A stretch of DNA of 64,000 nt from an uncultured Lachnospiraceae bacterium (GTDB taxonomy: Bacteria > Bacillota > Clostridia > Lachnospirales > Lachnospiraceae), in NCBI GenBank assembly GCA_910577735.1, contig CAJTOO010000008.1:62001-126000 (forward strand), written 5' to 3'. Numbering within the stretch: the stretch's first letter is position 1; each line of letters opens with the position of its first letter. Under the pieces are notes generated by a model. It was not told the origin of the DNA and made no database searches. It worked only from the letters and a program-made list of their open reading frames with translations. Both the position numbers and the translations under genes were made by a program. This document shows, piece after piece, positions 50,143-57,296 of this stretch.

Positions 50143-51219
50143 ATGCAGCAAAATAAGTTTATGAAAAAGGCAGCAGTATATTGTATCCTGTTCGTGGTGA
50201 TAGCCATGAGCGTGATGTTATATTATTCTGCCAACAAGATTGTGGTGGTGGCGGATGTGGCGCAGGATGAAGTCATACGATCCGCCCAGGAGGAACAGGA
50301 AAGTACACTGACAGCAGTGGTGGATGAAAACCATATTACAATTGATCAGGACAGACAGAATACGAATTACTTTTGCATTCCAATGCCGGGCGTTGTGAAA
50401 GCGGAAGAAGTGACGCTGGAAAATCATTATATGGATCAGGAACTCTGGGTAAATATTCAGGGTAAGAATATGAAAGACTACGACACTTTCTATGAGGAAA
50501 ATGCCGTCTATGGCAATAGCCAGAATGTTGTAGATGGACATTTTGAGGTGGAGAATAACAGAATCTACCTGCGCTTTTCATTGACTGGGGTGTATGAATA
50601 CCGCAGTATCTTTGAGGAGCAGACATTGTATGTGGAATTCGTGCCCTCGAAGGAAGTATATGAAAAGGTTATCGTGATAGATCCGGCATATGGTGCAGGG
50701 GTGAGCGGTGTGATTCAAGATGGTATTGCCGCTAAGGATATTACGCTGGATATTGCAAAAGCACTGAAAGCAAGGTTTGATGAGACTGATATTAAGGTAT
50801 ATTATACCAGAATGGATGACAGTAACCCGGCACCGGAAAACAGGGTGAAGCTTGCTGCTGCCACCAAGGCGGATATGCTGATCCGCCTTGAGGTCAGCGG
50901 TGATGAGAACAGCAAGATATACGGTACGGAGGCAGTTTATAACAGCAGATATTTCATTCCTGGATTTGGCAGCGTGGAGCTGGCGGATATTCTGGAGCGG
51001 GAGGTAGTTACGGCCATAAGCGGCAAGGCAAATGGCCTGGTGGAGGCGGCAGATACAGATGAGGTGATCAGCGCTGCCACTGTTCCGGCGGCAGCTTTGA
51101 AAGTGGGGTATCTGACAAATGCGCAGGAGTCCATCCTTTTGCAGCGGGAAGATTATATTAACCGGATTGCAGAGGGAATCTACAACGCGGTCATGAAGGC
51201 TTACGAGGGAGAAGTGTAA
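50143..51219 (+). CDS. Amidase_3-like protein lacking zinc ligands
   Basis: This 358-residue protein has an N-terminal signal anchor (KAAVYCILFVVIAMSVMLYY), an AMIN-like beta region (about 60-165) and a C-terminal domain with the fold of N-acetylmuramoyl-L-alanine amidases. Key residues are changed: the usual DPGHGG reads DPAYGAG, the second His-bearing strand reads LIRLEVSG, and the C-terminal Glu region reads LKVGYLTNAQES. It therefore probably cannot bind zinc and may be a non-catalytic wall-binding or regulatory protein. It overlaps an operon with rdgB. Confidence 0.78.
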   Translation: MQQNKFMKKAAVYCILFVVIAMSVMLYYSANKIVVVADVAQDEVIRSAQEEQESTLTAVVDENHITIDQDRQNTNYFCIPMPGVVKAEEVTLENHYMDQELWVNIQGKNMKDYDTFYEENAVYGNSQNVVDGHFEVENNRIYLRFSLTGVYEYRSIFEEQTLYVEFVPSKEVYEKVIVIDPAYGAGVSGVIQDGIAAKDITLDIAKALKARFDETDIKVYYTRMDDSNPAPENRVKLAAATKADMLIRLEVSGDENSKIYGTEAVYNSRYFIPGFGSVELADILEREVVTAISGKANGLVEAADTDEVISAATVPAAALKVGYLTNAQESILLQREDYINRIAEGIYNAVMKAYEGEV

Positions 51220-51223
51220 GGAA

Positions 51224-51847
51224 ATGTATAAGATTATATTTGCCACGGGCAATCAGGGTAAGATGCGGGAAGTTCGAGCAATTTTACAGGATGTGGAGGC
51301 GGAAATTTTGTCTATGAAGGAAGCGGGAGTCTTGCTTGATATAGAGGAGAACGGCACCACCTTTGTGGAAAATGCTATCATCAAGGCCAAAGCGGTAGCG
51401 CAGGCACTTGCCCAAAAGCCAGAATTTGCATCCGATTGTGTCGTATTGGCAGATGATTCCGGCCTGGAAATCGATTGTCTGGGAGGCGAGCCGGGAATTT
51501 ATTCGGCCAGATATCTTGGAGAGGAGACGCCCTTTGACGTAAAGAGCCGGGATTTCTTAAAGCGTCTTGAGGGTGTTGCGGATGAGAAACGTAAGGCCAG
51601 GTTTGTCTGTGCCATCGCAGCAGTGTGGCCTGACGGTGAGACAGTGACTGCCTTGGGTACAATTGAAGGAAGAATCGGGTATGAGCTGATAGGCGATAAT
51701 GGGTTTGGGTATGATTCGATTTTTTATCTGCCGGAATATGGGCGTACAGCGGCAGAACTTTCTGATGAGGAGAAGAATGCAATCAGTCATCGCAGCCGGG
51801 CTTTAGCGCAGATGAAACCAGAACTTATGAAAAGGATGTTCAGGTAA
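51224..51847 (+). CDS. rdgB: XTP/dITP diphosphatase
   Basis: This 207-residue enzyme removes non-canonical purine nucleotides (ITP, dITP, XTP). It shows the N-terminal FATGNQGKMREV, LADDSGLEIDCLGGEPGIYSA and GFGYDSIFY, plus SHRSRALAQM near the end, all hallmarks of the Ham1/RdgB family. The length is typical. It starts 5 bases after the amidase-like gene and 6 bases before the phosphodiesterase gene, so it is part of a four-gene operon. Confidence 0.95.
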   Translation: MYKIIFATGNQGKMREVRAILQDVEAEILSMKEAGVLLDIEENGTTFVENAIIKAKAVAQALAQKPEFASDCVVLADDSGLEIDCLGGEPGIYSARYLGEETPFDVKSRDFLKRLEGVADEKRKARFVCAIAAVWPDGETVTALGTIEGRIGYELIGDNGFGYDSIFYLPEYGRTAAELSDEEKNAISHRSRALAQMKPELMKRMFR

Positions 51848-51852
51848 CAGAT

Positions 51853-52335
51853 ATGAGGATTTTAATTGTCAGCGATACCCATCGCCATAATGAAAATTTC
51901 TTAAAAGTCGTGGAACAGGCGGGCCCCTTTGATATGGTGGTCCATTGCGGTGATGTGGAAGGGAGCGAGTACATTATAAGTGAGGCAGCGGGATGTCCGG
52001 TAATGATGGTACAGGGCAACAATGACTTCTTCTCCGAACTTCCCAGGGAGAGGGAATTTATGATAGGTCAGTATAAAGTATGGCTGACCCATGGGCATCA
52101 CTATTACATAGCCATGAATACAGAGACCATCAAGCAGGAAGGAAGGGCCAGGGAAGTGGATATTGTCATGTGCGGCCACACCCATAAGCCAGTGATTGAC
52201 ATAGGAAAAGACATCACACTGATCAATCCTGGCAGTATCAGTTACCCGAGGCAGGAAAACCGCAAACCAAGTTATGTACTCATGGAGATCGATGCTGAGG
52301 GGCAGGTTCACTATGCGCTCAACTATGTTTCGTAG
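51853..52335 (+). CDS. YfcE/MJ0936-type metallophosphoesterase
   Basis: This 160-residue enzyme has all metal-binding motifs of the calcineurin-like fold: VSDTHRH, VHCGDVEG, VQGNNDF, LTHGHHY and MCGHTHKP. Proteins of this size act on phosphodiesters in vitro; the natural substrate is unsettled. It follows rdgB with a 5-base gap, an order often seen in Clostridia. It is the last gene before the tRNA cluster. Confidence 0.92.
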   Translation: MRILIVSDTHRHNENFLKVVEQAGPFDMVVHCGDVEGSEYIISEAAGCPVMMVQGNNDFFSELPREREFMIGQYKVWLTHGHHYYIAMNTETIKQEGRAREVDIVMCGHTHKPVIDIGKDITLINPGSISYPRQENRKPSYVLMEIDAEGQVHYALNYVS

Positions 52336-52434
52336 GGCAGGCTTAAAATACCAGCGGCAGGGAAGGGAAATTTCAGGTGAAAACCTTATTGCCATAAACA
52401 GAGAAAAATTTAGAAAAAATTTGAAAGAAACAGG

Positions 52435-52463
52435 TTGACAGGAAAAAAACAGTATTATATAAT
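52435..52463 (+). promoter_or_regulatory. Consensus promoter of the tRNA cluster
   Basis: TTGACA (52435-52440) and TATAAT (52458-52463) are exactly 17 bases apart. tRNA-Pro begins 39 bases further on. Confidence 0.9.
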
Positions 52464-52502
52464 GTTAAATGCGTTGTGAAGAATTCGGCGCCTAATACCT
52501 TG

Positions 52503-52577
52503 CGGGGTGTGGCTCAGCTTGGCTAGAGCGCCTGGTTTGGGACCAGGAGGTCGCAGGTTCGAATCCTGTCACCCCGA
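52503..52577 (+). tRNA. tRNA-Pro (anticodon TGG)
   Basis: Acceptor CGGGGTG pairs with CACCCCG; the anticodon stem CCTGG/CCAGG encloses TTTGGGA (anticodon TGG); T arm GCAGGTTCGAATCCTGT is intact; discriminator A. It is the first tRNA after the consensus promoter. Confidence 0.97.
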
Positions 52578-52593
52578 CGCAATCATATAATAT

Positions 52594-52664
52594 GCGGGTG
52601 TAGTTCAATGGTAGAACACCAGCCTTCCAAGCTGGACACGTGGGTTCGATTCCCATCACCCGCT
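52594..52664 (+). tRNA. tRNA-Gly (anticodon TCC)
   Basis: Acceptor GCGGGTG pairs with CACCCGC; anticodon stem CCAGC/GCTGG encloses CTTCCAA (anticodon TCC); T arm GTGGGTTCGATTCCCAT; discriminator T. It is short (71 bases), as usual for this isoacceptor. Confidence 0.97.
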
Positions 52665-52722
52665 CTTATACATGAGAAGATTTATAAATCTTATGTATTA
52701 GGGTTACCATTTCAGGTAATAC

Positions 52723-52796
<74 letters not shown>

Positions 52797-52860
52797 CTTG
52801 GGACTTGCAGTGCAAATCCCGCAAACGGACTTCATTCGAGTTTGTGGAGCAAATCTCGCA

Positions 52861-52882
52861 ATCGAGCGAAGCTCGATTTTTT
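52861..52882 (+). terminator. Hairpin with T run inside the tRNA cluster
   Basis: ATCGAGC-GAA-GCTCGAT followed by TTTTT is a perfect intrinsic terminator between tRNA-Arg and tRNA-His. Either the cluster is attenuated here or the last three tRNAs have a separate promoter, which I do not see. Confidence 0.75.
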
Positions 52883-52886
52883 ATAT

Positions 52887-52961
52887 GGTGGGTATGGCGC
52901 AGTTGGTTAGCGCGCCAGATTGTGGCTCTGGAGGCCGAGGGTTCGAGTCCCTCTATCCACC
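52887..52961 (+). tRNA. tRNA-His (anticodon GTG)
   Basis: Acceptor GTGGGTA (52888-52894) pairs with TATCCAC, and the extra G at 52887 faces the discriminator C, the identity pair of tRNA-His. Anticodon stem CCAGA/TCTGG encloses TTGTGGC (anticodon GTG). Confidence 0.97.
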
Positions 52962-53004
52962 TTCACATGGGAAAGTGCAGGGCACAGTCTGGTATTACCA
53001 ATAA

Positions 53005-53076
53005 TGGGCTATCGCCAAGGGGTAAGGCACAGGACTTTGACTCCTGTATTCGCTGGTTCAAATCCAGCTAGCCCAG
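53005..53076 (+). tRNA. tRNA-Gln (anticodon TTG)
   Basis: Acceptor TGGGCTA pairs with TAGCCCA; anticodon stem CAGGA/TCCTG encloses CTTTGAC (anticodon TTG); T arm GCTGGTTCAAATCCAGC; discriminator G. Confidence 0.96.
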
Positions 53077-53080
53077 TTAC

Positions 53081-53153
53081 GGAGCACTAGCTCAGTCGGT
53101 AGAGCACCTGACTTTTAATCAGGTTGTCGGGGGTTCGAATCCCCCGTGCTTCA
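53081..53153 (+). tRNA. tRNA-Lys (anticodon TTT), attachment site
   Basis: Acceptor GGAGCAC pairs with GTGCTTC (one G-T); anticodon stem CCTGA/TCAGG encloses CTTTTAA (anticodon TTT); T arm GGGGGTTCGAATCCCCC; discriminator A. Its last 14 bases recur twice immediately downstream, and an integrase gene points toward it, so its 3' end served as attB for the right-hand element. Confidence 0.97.
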
Positions 53154-53154
53154 C

Positions 53155-53276
53155 TAAGCAAGAAAAGAAAGTAAATAGGGGATTCGAACCCCGTTTGATA
53201 TCCCCCGTGCTTCATTAAGCAAGAAAAGAAAGTAAATAGGGGATTCGAACCCCGTTTGATATCCCCCGTGCTTCAT
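53155..53276 (+). repeat. Two tandem 61-bp units carrying the tRNA-Lys 3' end
   Basis: Copies 53155-53215 and 53216-53276 are identical over 61 bases. Each ends in ATCCCCCGTGCTTCA, the end of tRNA-Lys, and also contains GGGGATTCGAACCCC, which is the reverse complement of a T-arm sequence. With the tRNA itself there are three copies of the att-like end. Repeated integration and loss of elements, or slippage at attL, would produce this. Confidence 0.85.
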
Positions 53277-53286
53277 GAAAGACAAT

Positions 53287-53328
53287 ATAGCGGAAACCCA
53301 GTGAAATAGAAGGTTTCTGCTATTTTTT
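53287..53328 (+). terminator. Terminator after tRNA-Lys and repeats
   Basis: ATAGCGGAAACC (53287-53298) pairs with GGTTTCTGCTAT (53312-53323), one wobble, followed by a T6 run. Confidence 0.8.
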
Positions 53329-53374
53329 GTGTTTTTATGGGTTGCTGAAATGCAATGAAAATGGTGTTTTGGAG

Positions 53375-53435
53375 TGTAGTCAAGCTGTAGTCAGAGGGAA
53401 AAATGTAGTCAAAAGTGTAGTCAGAAACGCAGTCA
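53375..53435. repeat. Five direct TGTAGTCA repeats, integrase arm sites
   Basis: TGTAGTCA occurs at 53375, 53386, 53404 and 53416, and the variant CGCAGTCA at 53428, all in one orientation and spaced 11, 18, 12 and 12 bases. They lie between the attachment site and the 3' end of the integrase gene, the normal place for arm-type sites. Apart from the repeats and terminator, 53154-53470 holds no gene. Confidence 0.8.
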
Positions 53436-53470
53436 AAAATAGATAGAGAGATACATGAAAAAGCAGCCCG

Positions 53471-54619
53471 TCACAGGACTGCTCTAATGACTTCATTTAT
53501 CTTATCGACGGCCTGTTCCTTCTCCTCATCCAGATGGGCGTAAACCTCCATGATGAGTTTGATATCAGAGTGGCCCATGAGATCTGCAGCTTTCAGGATA
53601 CTGATCCCGGAGTAATAGAGCATCGTTGCATAGTTATGACGGAAGATATGTGCGGTGAGGCCATTGACAGGGTTTGGCGCCTGCTTTGTAGAGACAGCTT
53701 GGTTCATTTCCCTGATGATGCGCTTCCAGGTCACTCTGAAACTCGATTTTGTGACCATGCCGCCGTTAGTAGTGAAAAGGAGCACAGGACCGTCCTTGGG
53801 GCCGATAGAGGCATTTGTAGAGACATTATGTATGTATCTGGAGATGGCAAAGATCAGGTCGTCAGGGATCGGAACGGAGCGCTGGCCATCCTGAGATTTT
53901 GGGATAGCCTTCCATACAGATCTGTTCCCGTCGAAGACGATCACATTTCTCACGGATATCAATTTCTTTTTCAGGTCAACATCCTCGATGCGCAGGGCAA
54001 GGACTTCCTGGCGGCGCAGCCCGCAGCCGTAGAGGATATATACAAGTGCCCGGTCCGCATTGCTGAGTTCAGCACTGAACACGGCTTTCTTCTCGATCTC
54101 ATACAGTGCCCGCTTTTCTGTACGCGGTTTAGATGGGAGTGTGATGTTATCACAGATATCATTACGTAAGATACCATCCTTGACAGCGCGTCGGATGACC
54201 TGATACATGAACATCCTTGCGATCTCACAGGTCCGGTAGTGGTCCTTGTGATCTGTGATCATCTCCTGGATGTCGGAAGAGAGCAGCTTAGACATCTTGA
54301 TCTCACCGATGGCTAGGCCGACTACGTACTTTAGGCTCTCCATGTACATACGGTTGGTATTGAGTTCTTTTACACTCTTATAGGTCCTGATCCATTTCTC
54401 AGCATAGTCGTAGACAGTGATGTCCTCTGGTTCTATGACATACTGCTCTGTTTTGAGTAGATACCGGGCTTCAGCGACTTTTTCTTCCAGCTCCTTGCTG
54501 CTCTTTGCATAGAGTGATATCCGGATAGGTCTGCCGTTCTCATCATACTTTCCTGTGGAGACATGTGTGTAGTATCGGCCATCTGAACGGGGCTTGTACT
54601 TATCATTTCTTTTTGCCAT
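53471..54619 (-). CDS. Tyrosine integrase of the right-hand element
   Basis: This 382-residue recombinase starts at ATG 54619 (upstream GGGAGGATGA), three codons inside the longest frame. It has a basic N-terminal arm-binding part (KYKPRSDGRYYTHVSTGKY), a core-binding domain (about 65-170) and the catalytic domain with GCGLRRQEVLALR (Arg), HIFRHNYAT (His-x-x-Arg) and MGHSDIKLIMEVYAHL (His, nucleophile Tyr). It inserted the element next to tRNA-Lys. It is a phage-type integrase, distinct from the Tn916-type enzyme at 8748. Confidence 0.94.
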   Translation of the reverse strand: MAKRNDKYKPRSDGRYYTHVSTGKYDENGRPIRISLYAKSSKELEEKVAEARYLLKTEQYVIEPEDITVYDYAEKWIRTYKSVKELNTNRMYMESLKYVVGLAIGEIKMSKLLSSDIQEMITDHKDHYRTCEIARMFMYQVIRRAVKDGILRNDICDNITLPSKPRTEKRALYEIEKKAVFSAELSNADRALVYILYGCGLRRQEVLALRIEDVDLKKKLISVRNVIVFDGNRSVWKAIPKSQDGQRSVPIPDDLIFAISRYIHNVSTNASIGPKDGPVLLFTTNGGMVTKSSFRVTWKRIIREMNQAVSTKQAPNPVNGLTAHIFRHNYATMLYYSGISILKAADLMGHSDIKLIMEVYAHLDEEKEQAVDKINEVIRAVL

Positions 54620-54638
54620 ACAGGTCATCCTCCCTTGG

Positions 54639-54654
54639 GTTGCACCGGTGCAAC
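54639..54654. repeat. 16-bp perfect palindrome upstream of the integrase
   Basis: GTTGCACCGGTGCAAC is its own reverse complement and lies 20 bases before the integrase start. It may be a protein-binding site or a hairpin in the integrase mRNA leader. Confidence 0.55.
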
Positions 54655-54756
54655 TTAAAAATGGGTATAAAAATGCCCGGCGCTTGTATTTTGGCCGGGA
54701 GGATGATATAATTCACTTGTTGAGGGTGATTATATCGGTACTCCCGGTGTGATCCA

Positions 54757-54800
54757 TTCCGCTCTGGTGTTGGTAGCATCAGGGCGGAATTTATTTTATG
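54757..54800. terminator. 14-pair hairpin in the integrase leader region
   Basis: ATTCCGCTCTGGTG pairs with CATCAGGGCGGAAT (two wobbles) around TTGGTAG; the plus strand continues with TTTATTTTAT. It could be a terminator read on the plus strand or a structural part of a longer RNA. No gene is apparent in 54620-54937. Confidence 0.5.
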
Positions 54801-54937
54801 TATGTTCGTCAAGATGTTTTGGCACAGTCGGTAAGGCGCATTTTGCCATCTGCGGCGCGCATCTTCAAACGTACACAATTTGTGTACGTTTCATTTGAAG
54901 GTTTATCTACCTTCACTGAAGTTGCAACAGTGATGTA

Positions 54938-55076
54938 AATAAAAAGGCAGATAACCGAAGTTACCTGCCTGTAAGTTTGAATGAAATAGGTGGGTGACAA
55001 TCCACATCTCCTAACAATGGGTGACGGCCGCCTGTTCCGTCCTCAGATTTCACTCAATATAGCCTACTCATCTGGT
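54938..55076 (-). ncRNA. Probable small RNA or riboregulatory leader
   Basis: On the minus strand TTGACA (55105-55110) and TATAAT (55083-55088) are 16 bases apart, so a transcript should start near 55076. It ends at a textbook terminator: AGGCAGGTAAC-TTCG-GTTATCTGCCT followed by TTTTTA (54941-54970). The ~139-base product has no plausible ORF. Its 5' end contains AAGTTACC, which is fully complementary to GGTAACTT in the terminator, so an antiterminator pairing is possible. The motif TCACCCA occurs twice inside. The integrase gene lies 320 bases downstream in the same direction. Confidence 0.6.
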
Positions 55077-55096
55077 AACTTAATTATACAATAAAT

Positions 55097-55465
55097 CTAC
55101 TGTGTGTCAAGTTTTTTAAGCGTTCCTTTTTCTAAATATCTCTCAGCATTGCATGTACTTAAGGAATGTAGAGTTTTTGCAAAGCATTTCCCGGAGGCTG
55201 TGACTTTGACTGCGACTCTGATATATTCTCCGTTTACTTCATATAGTCTGACAAAGAGAATCGAAGCATCCTTTGGGTTGATTCCCACATAATCGGGAGA
55301 GTTGATGATCGTGCTTATGTCGTCATAATATTTATCATATTCATATGGATGCCGGTTTTTAATATGCTCTATGTTAGCATCTCCGATAAAGACCGGTGTA
55401 TTTGGTTTAATACACAAATCCAGAGTGTCAATTACGGCTTGTGAAATATAACCGATAATCTCCAT
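55097..55465 (-). CDS. PBECR-like phage nuclease domain protein
   Basis: This 122-residue protein contains VFIGDANIEHIKNRHPYEYD, IINSPDYVGINPKDASI and the basic C-terminal strand RVAVKVTASGKCFAKTLHSL. This pattern matches the phage Barnase-EndoU-ColicinE5/D-RelE-like (PBECR) nuclease group, in which the His-Lys-Arg cluster is thought to be catalytic. A role as RNA-targeting toxin or defence effector is inferred. It starts at ATG 55465 behind AGGAGGAACG, and its 3' end overlaps the promoter of the small RNA at 54938. Confidence 0.6.
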   Translation of the reverse strand: MEIIGYISQAVIDTLDLCIKPNTPVFIGDANIEHIKNRHPYEYDKYYDDISTIINSPDYVGINPKDASILFVRLYEVNGEYIRVAVKVTASGKCFAKTLHSLSTCNAERYLEKGTLKKLDTQ

Positions 55466-55538
55466 AAAAGCGAACGTTCCTCCTAAGTACAGTACCTAAT
55501 GCCAATTTATTAATAAACCTTCGTTCCTAAGACGTGCT

Positions 55539-56276
55539 TTAAGCATATTCCAGTTTACCAACAACCCTTCCCATACAGCGGGCCGTCTCATTTAAAGGGA
55601 TATTATCCTTTTCCGGATTAAGAGATATAAGTTCGGTCTTTCCGAGTTTTTTCACAAAACATTCATTATTCACAGAAAAGATTCCTACCTCACCTATTTC
55701 AATATGATCAGTCATTTCTACCAGCAGGGTCTCTCCATCATGATATATAGGTTCCATGCTGTTACCATTTACTCCTATGGCATAATCTGCTTTTCGGAAG
55801 GCAGGTATATCCGGAATCTCTATACGCTTGGTGGGCGGCATATCAAAGATGATCTGGCCGGTTCCGGCTGAGGCGAGGCGGTAGTAATAGTTTATCATCC
55901 GGGTGGCAGCAGGAGTAGATGCGGCCTGATTTATCTGTCTCACACGTTCTGTTTCCTGGTTCAATATGTAAGATACCGTTTCCTGTCCATGTTGATCGAG
56001 GGCGCGGTATTTTTTTATATGTTCAATTTCTGAGGGTTTGATTTTAAATTCATCACCCTGTACGTTTAGTCCATAGGCTTCATTTAATATGCTAGAAGGG
56101 TCTACGTTGTAAATGTCACAAAGAGCACAAAATGTATCTATATCAGGCTCTGAGACACCATTTTCATAATTACTTAAAGTGTTCCCCTTTATACCGATTT
56201 TTTCAGCAACTTCGCTTTGTTTTAACTTAGCATTGGCCCGACCTTCTTTTAACTTTTCTATTATGTATTTATTCAA
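55539..56276 (-). CDS. CI-like repressor (XRE plus S24 peptidase)
   Basis: This 245-residue repressor has an N-terminal helix-turn-helix (AKLKQSEVAEKIGIKGNTLS) and a C-terminal S24/LexA-like domain with NGNSMEPIYHDGETLLVE (Ser) and CFVKKLGKTEL (Lys), the self-cleavage dyad. Such proteins keep the element silent and are cleaved during the SOS response. It is divergent from a small Cro-like gene, the classical lysogeny switch. A second repressor of similar design at 60170 belongs to another unit. Confidence 0.92.
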   Translation of the reverse strand: MNKYIIEKLKEGRANAKLKQSEVAEKIGIKGNTLSNYENGVSEPDIDTFCALCDIYNVDPSSILNEAYGLNVQGDEFKIKPSEIEHIKKYRALDQHGQETVSYILNQETERVRQINQAASTPAATRMINYYYRLASAGTGQIIFDMPPTKRIEIPDIPAFRKADYAIGVNGNSMEPIYHDGETLLVEMTDHIEIGEVGIFSVNNECFVKKLGKTELISLNPEKDNIPLNETARCMGRVVGKLEYA

Positions 56277-56304
56277 AAACTCACCACCTTTTTAAGATGA
56301 TTTC

Positions 56305-56392
56305 ATTATAATCAAGAATTTAGAATTTGTAAACAAAAAATTCGAAAAACATGAAATTAATTATTGACACATCAATAAACTCGATATATAAC
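56305..56392. promoter_or_regulatory. Divergent promoters of the lysogeny switch
   Basis: Leftward: TTTACA (56328-56333) and TATAAT (56305-56310) 17 bases apart serve the repressor. Rightward: TTGACA (56364-56369) and TATAAC (56387-56392) 17 bases apart serve the small HTH gene. The sequence ATCAAGAAT occurs at both promoters (about 56311 and 56400) and may be an operator half-site. Confidence 0.7.
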
Positions 56393-56435
56393 CAGAAATA
56401 TCAAGAATACCAAAATTCAGAGGAGGTGATTCGGA

Positions 56436-56690
56436 TTGTTTGTATTAGATACAGAAGGGATAAAGGCATTTATCGAATTGTCTGGATTAAAACAAAAGGC
56501 AATTTCTGAAAAAGCAGGAATATCAGAAACTGCATTAAGTTTAATTCTTCAGGGGAAGCGCAGATGTGAGATTGGAGAATATGCAACAATCTGCTGGGTG
56601 TTGAACGTAAGCACGGACAAGTTTTTGCAGCAGAGGATGCCAGAGCAGGAGGGAGGTGAGAAAAATGAAATTGGGATCAAAAAAGAATAA
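56436..56690 (+). CDS. Small Cro-like helix-turn-helix protein
   Basis: This 84-residue protein starts at TTG 56436 behind AGGAGGTGAT. The helix-turn-helix is GLKQKAISEKAGISETALSL followed by ILQGKRRCEIGEYATI, as in XRE/Cro proteins. It is transcribed away from the CI-like repressor, so it is the probable Cro counterpart. The last 26 bases overlap the next gene, so translation is coupled. Confidence 0.85.
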   Translation: MFVLDTEGIKAFIELSGLKQKAISEKAGISETALSLILQGKRRCEIGEYATICWVLNVSTDKFLQQRMPEQEGGEKNEIGIKKE

Positions 56691-56865
56691 GGCCACTAAA
56701 AAGCAGCTAAGAAGAATTATTCAAGAAGTATGGGGAGCTATAACAGAATGGTTTAGTTGGGATGAAAATCAAGCATTGGTTCTTTCGATCATAGCGCTTT
56801 TGATTAGTAGTATATCTGCTATTTTATCGATAAGTAGACTAATACAATATTTGATATCACACTGA
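56665..56865 (+). CDS. Small membrane protein, unknown
   Basis: This 66-residue protein starts at ATG 56665 behind GGGAGGTGAG, within the end of the Cro-like gene. It has a basic N-terminus (KLGSKKNKATKKQLRR), an amphipathic segment (VWGAITEWFSWDEN) and a C-terminal membrane helix (VLSIIALLISSISAILSI). The function is unknown. Its 3' end overlaps an oppositely oriented hydrophobic frame (56819-56899), the same tail-to-tail arrangement seen three more times downstream. Confidence 0.65.
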   Translation: MKLGSKKNKATKKQLRRIIQEVWGAITEWFSWDENQALVLSIIALLISSISAILSISRLIQYLISH

Positions 56866-56899
56866 GAAGGCTTACTCCGATGGCCGCGATGGAGCTCAT
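56819..56899 (-). CDS. Candidate hydrophobic micropeptide
   Basis: Reading from ATG 56899 gives 26 residues, mostly hydrophobic (IAAIGVSLLSVISNIVLVYL). The frame stays open further upstream to about 56968 without a normal start or ribosome binding site. An extended -10 TATAAT on this strand (56973-56978) lies in the repeated leader. It overlaps the 3' end of the plus-strand membrane gene. The call is weak and rests mainly on the repeated arrangement. Confidence 0.3.
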   Translation of the reverse strand: MSSIAAIGVSLLSVISNIVLVYLSIK

Positions 56900-56964
56900 T
56901 TTGGCAAAACGAGCATTTTTGGCAGCGTTTGATGCATGTAAATTATTCAGAAATTCATAGCCAG

Positions 56965-57013
56965 GTAAGAAGATTATACCACAAGAATAATTAAACGGAT
57001 AGAAGGAGGTGAG
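56965..57013. repeat. Repeated bidirectional leader, copy A
   Basis: It shares the core ATTATACCACAAGAATAATT (56973 onward) and a following GATAGAAGGAGGTGA with copies at 57517-57584 and 57992-58066. The minus strand reads TGGTATAAT, an extended -10 promoter; the plus strand ends in the ribosome binding site of the next plus gene. It therefore serves two divergent genes. Confidence 0.7.
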
Positions 57014-57017
57014 AAAA

Positions 57018-57296
57018 GTGAGAATCGGAGGAAAAGAGTATTTAGAGGTTCTTATCTGCGATAGTGAAAATAATCTGCTTGTGAGCATAACAGATGAGAA
57101 CGTTATCGAAGAGAAAAATTGCAAGGTCGTGTACGTGCCAGTTGAGAAGAGGAGCGACAGAATAGAAGAGTTAACAAAGCCTCTTATCGATTATCTGAAG
57201 GATAACTACCACCCGTATACTTCCATAGTGATAACACCCGAGAGGGTGGCAGTCATCGAGACAGTTCAATCAATACCGAAGGATTGTATCAGTTAG
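57018..57296 (+). CDS. Small phage protein, unknown (cassette A)
   Basis: This 92-residue protein starts at GTG 57018 behind AAGGAGGTGA, supplied by the repeated leader. It is soluble, with a beta-rich first half (IGGKEYLEVLICDSENNLLV) and a helical stretch (DRIEELTKPLIDYLKDNYHP). I do not recognise a function. The stop overlaps by 4 bases the stop of the minus-strand KTSC gene, so the two form a convergent pair. Confidence 0.65.
   Translation: MRIGGKEYLEVLICDSENNLLVSITDENVIEEKNCKVVYVPVEKRSDRIEELTKPLIDYLKDNYHPYTSIVITPERVAVIETVQSIPKDCIS

Noticed and set aside
53155..53276. Tandem repeats considered as a CRISPR array
   Set aside because: The two 61-base copies are directly adjacent with no spacers, contain tRNA end sequence, and no cas genes are nearby.
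54799..54939. A 46-codon plus-strand frame between the hairpin and the small RNA terminator
   Set aside because: It starts at an ATG without a ribosome binding site and shows no hydrophobic or domain pattern; it runs into the small RNA terminator, so I do not call it a gene.
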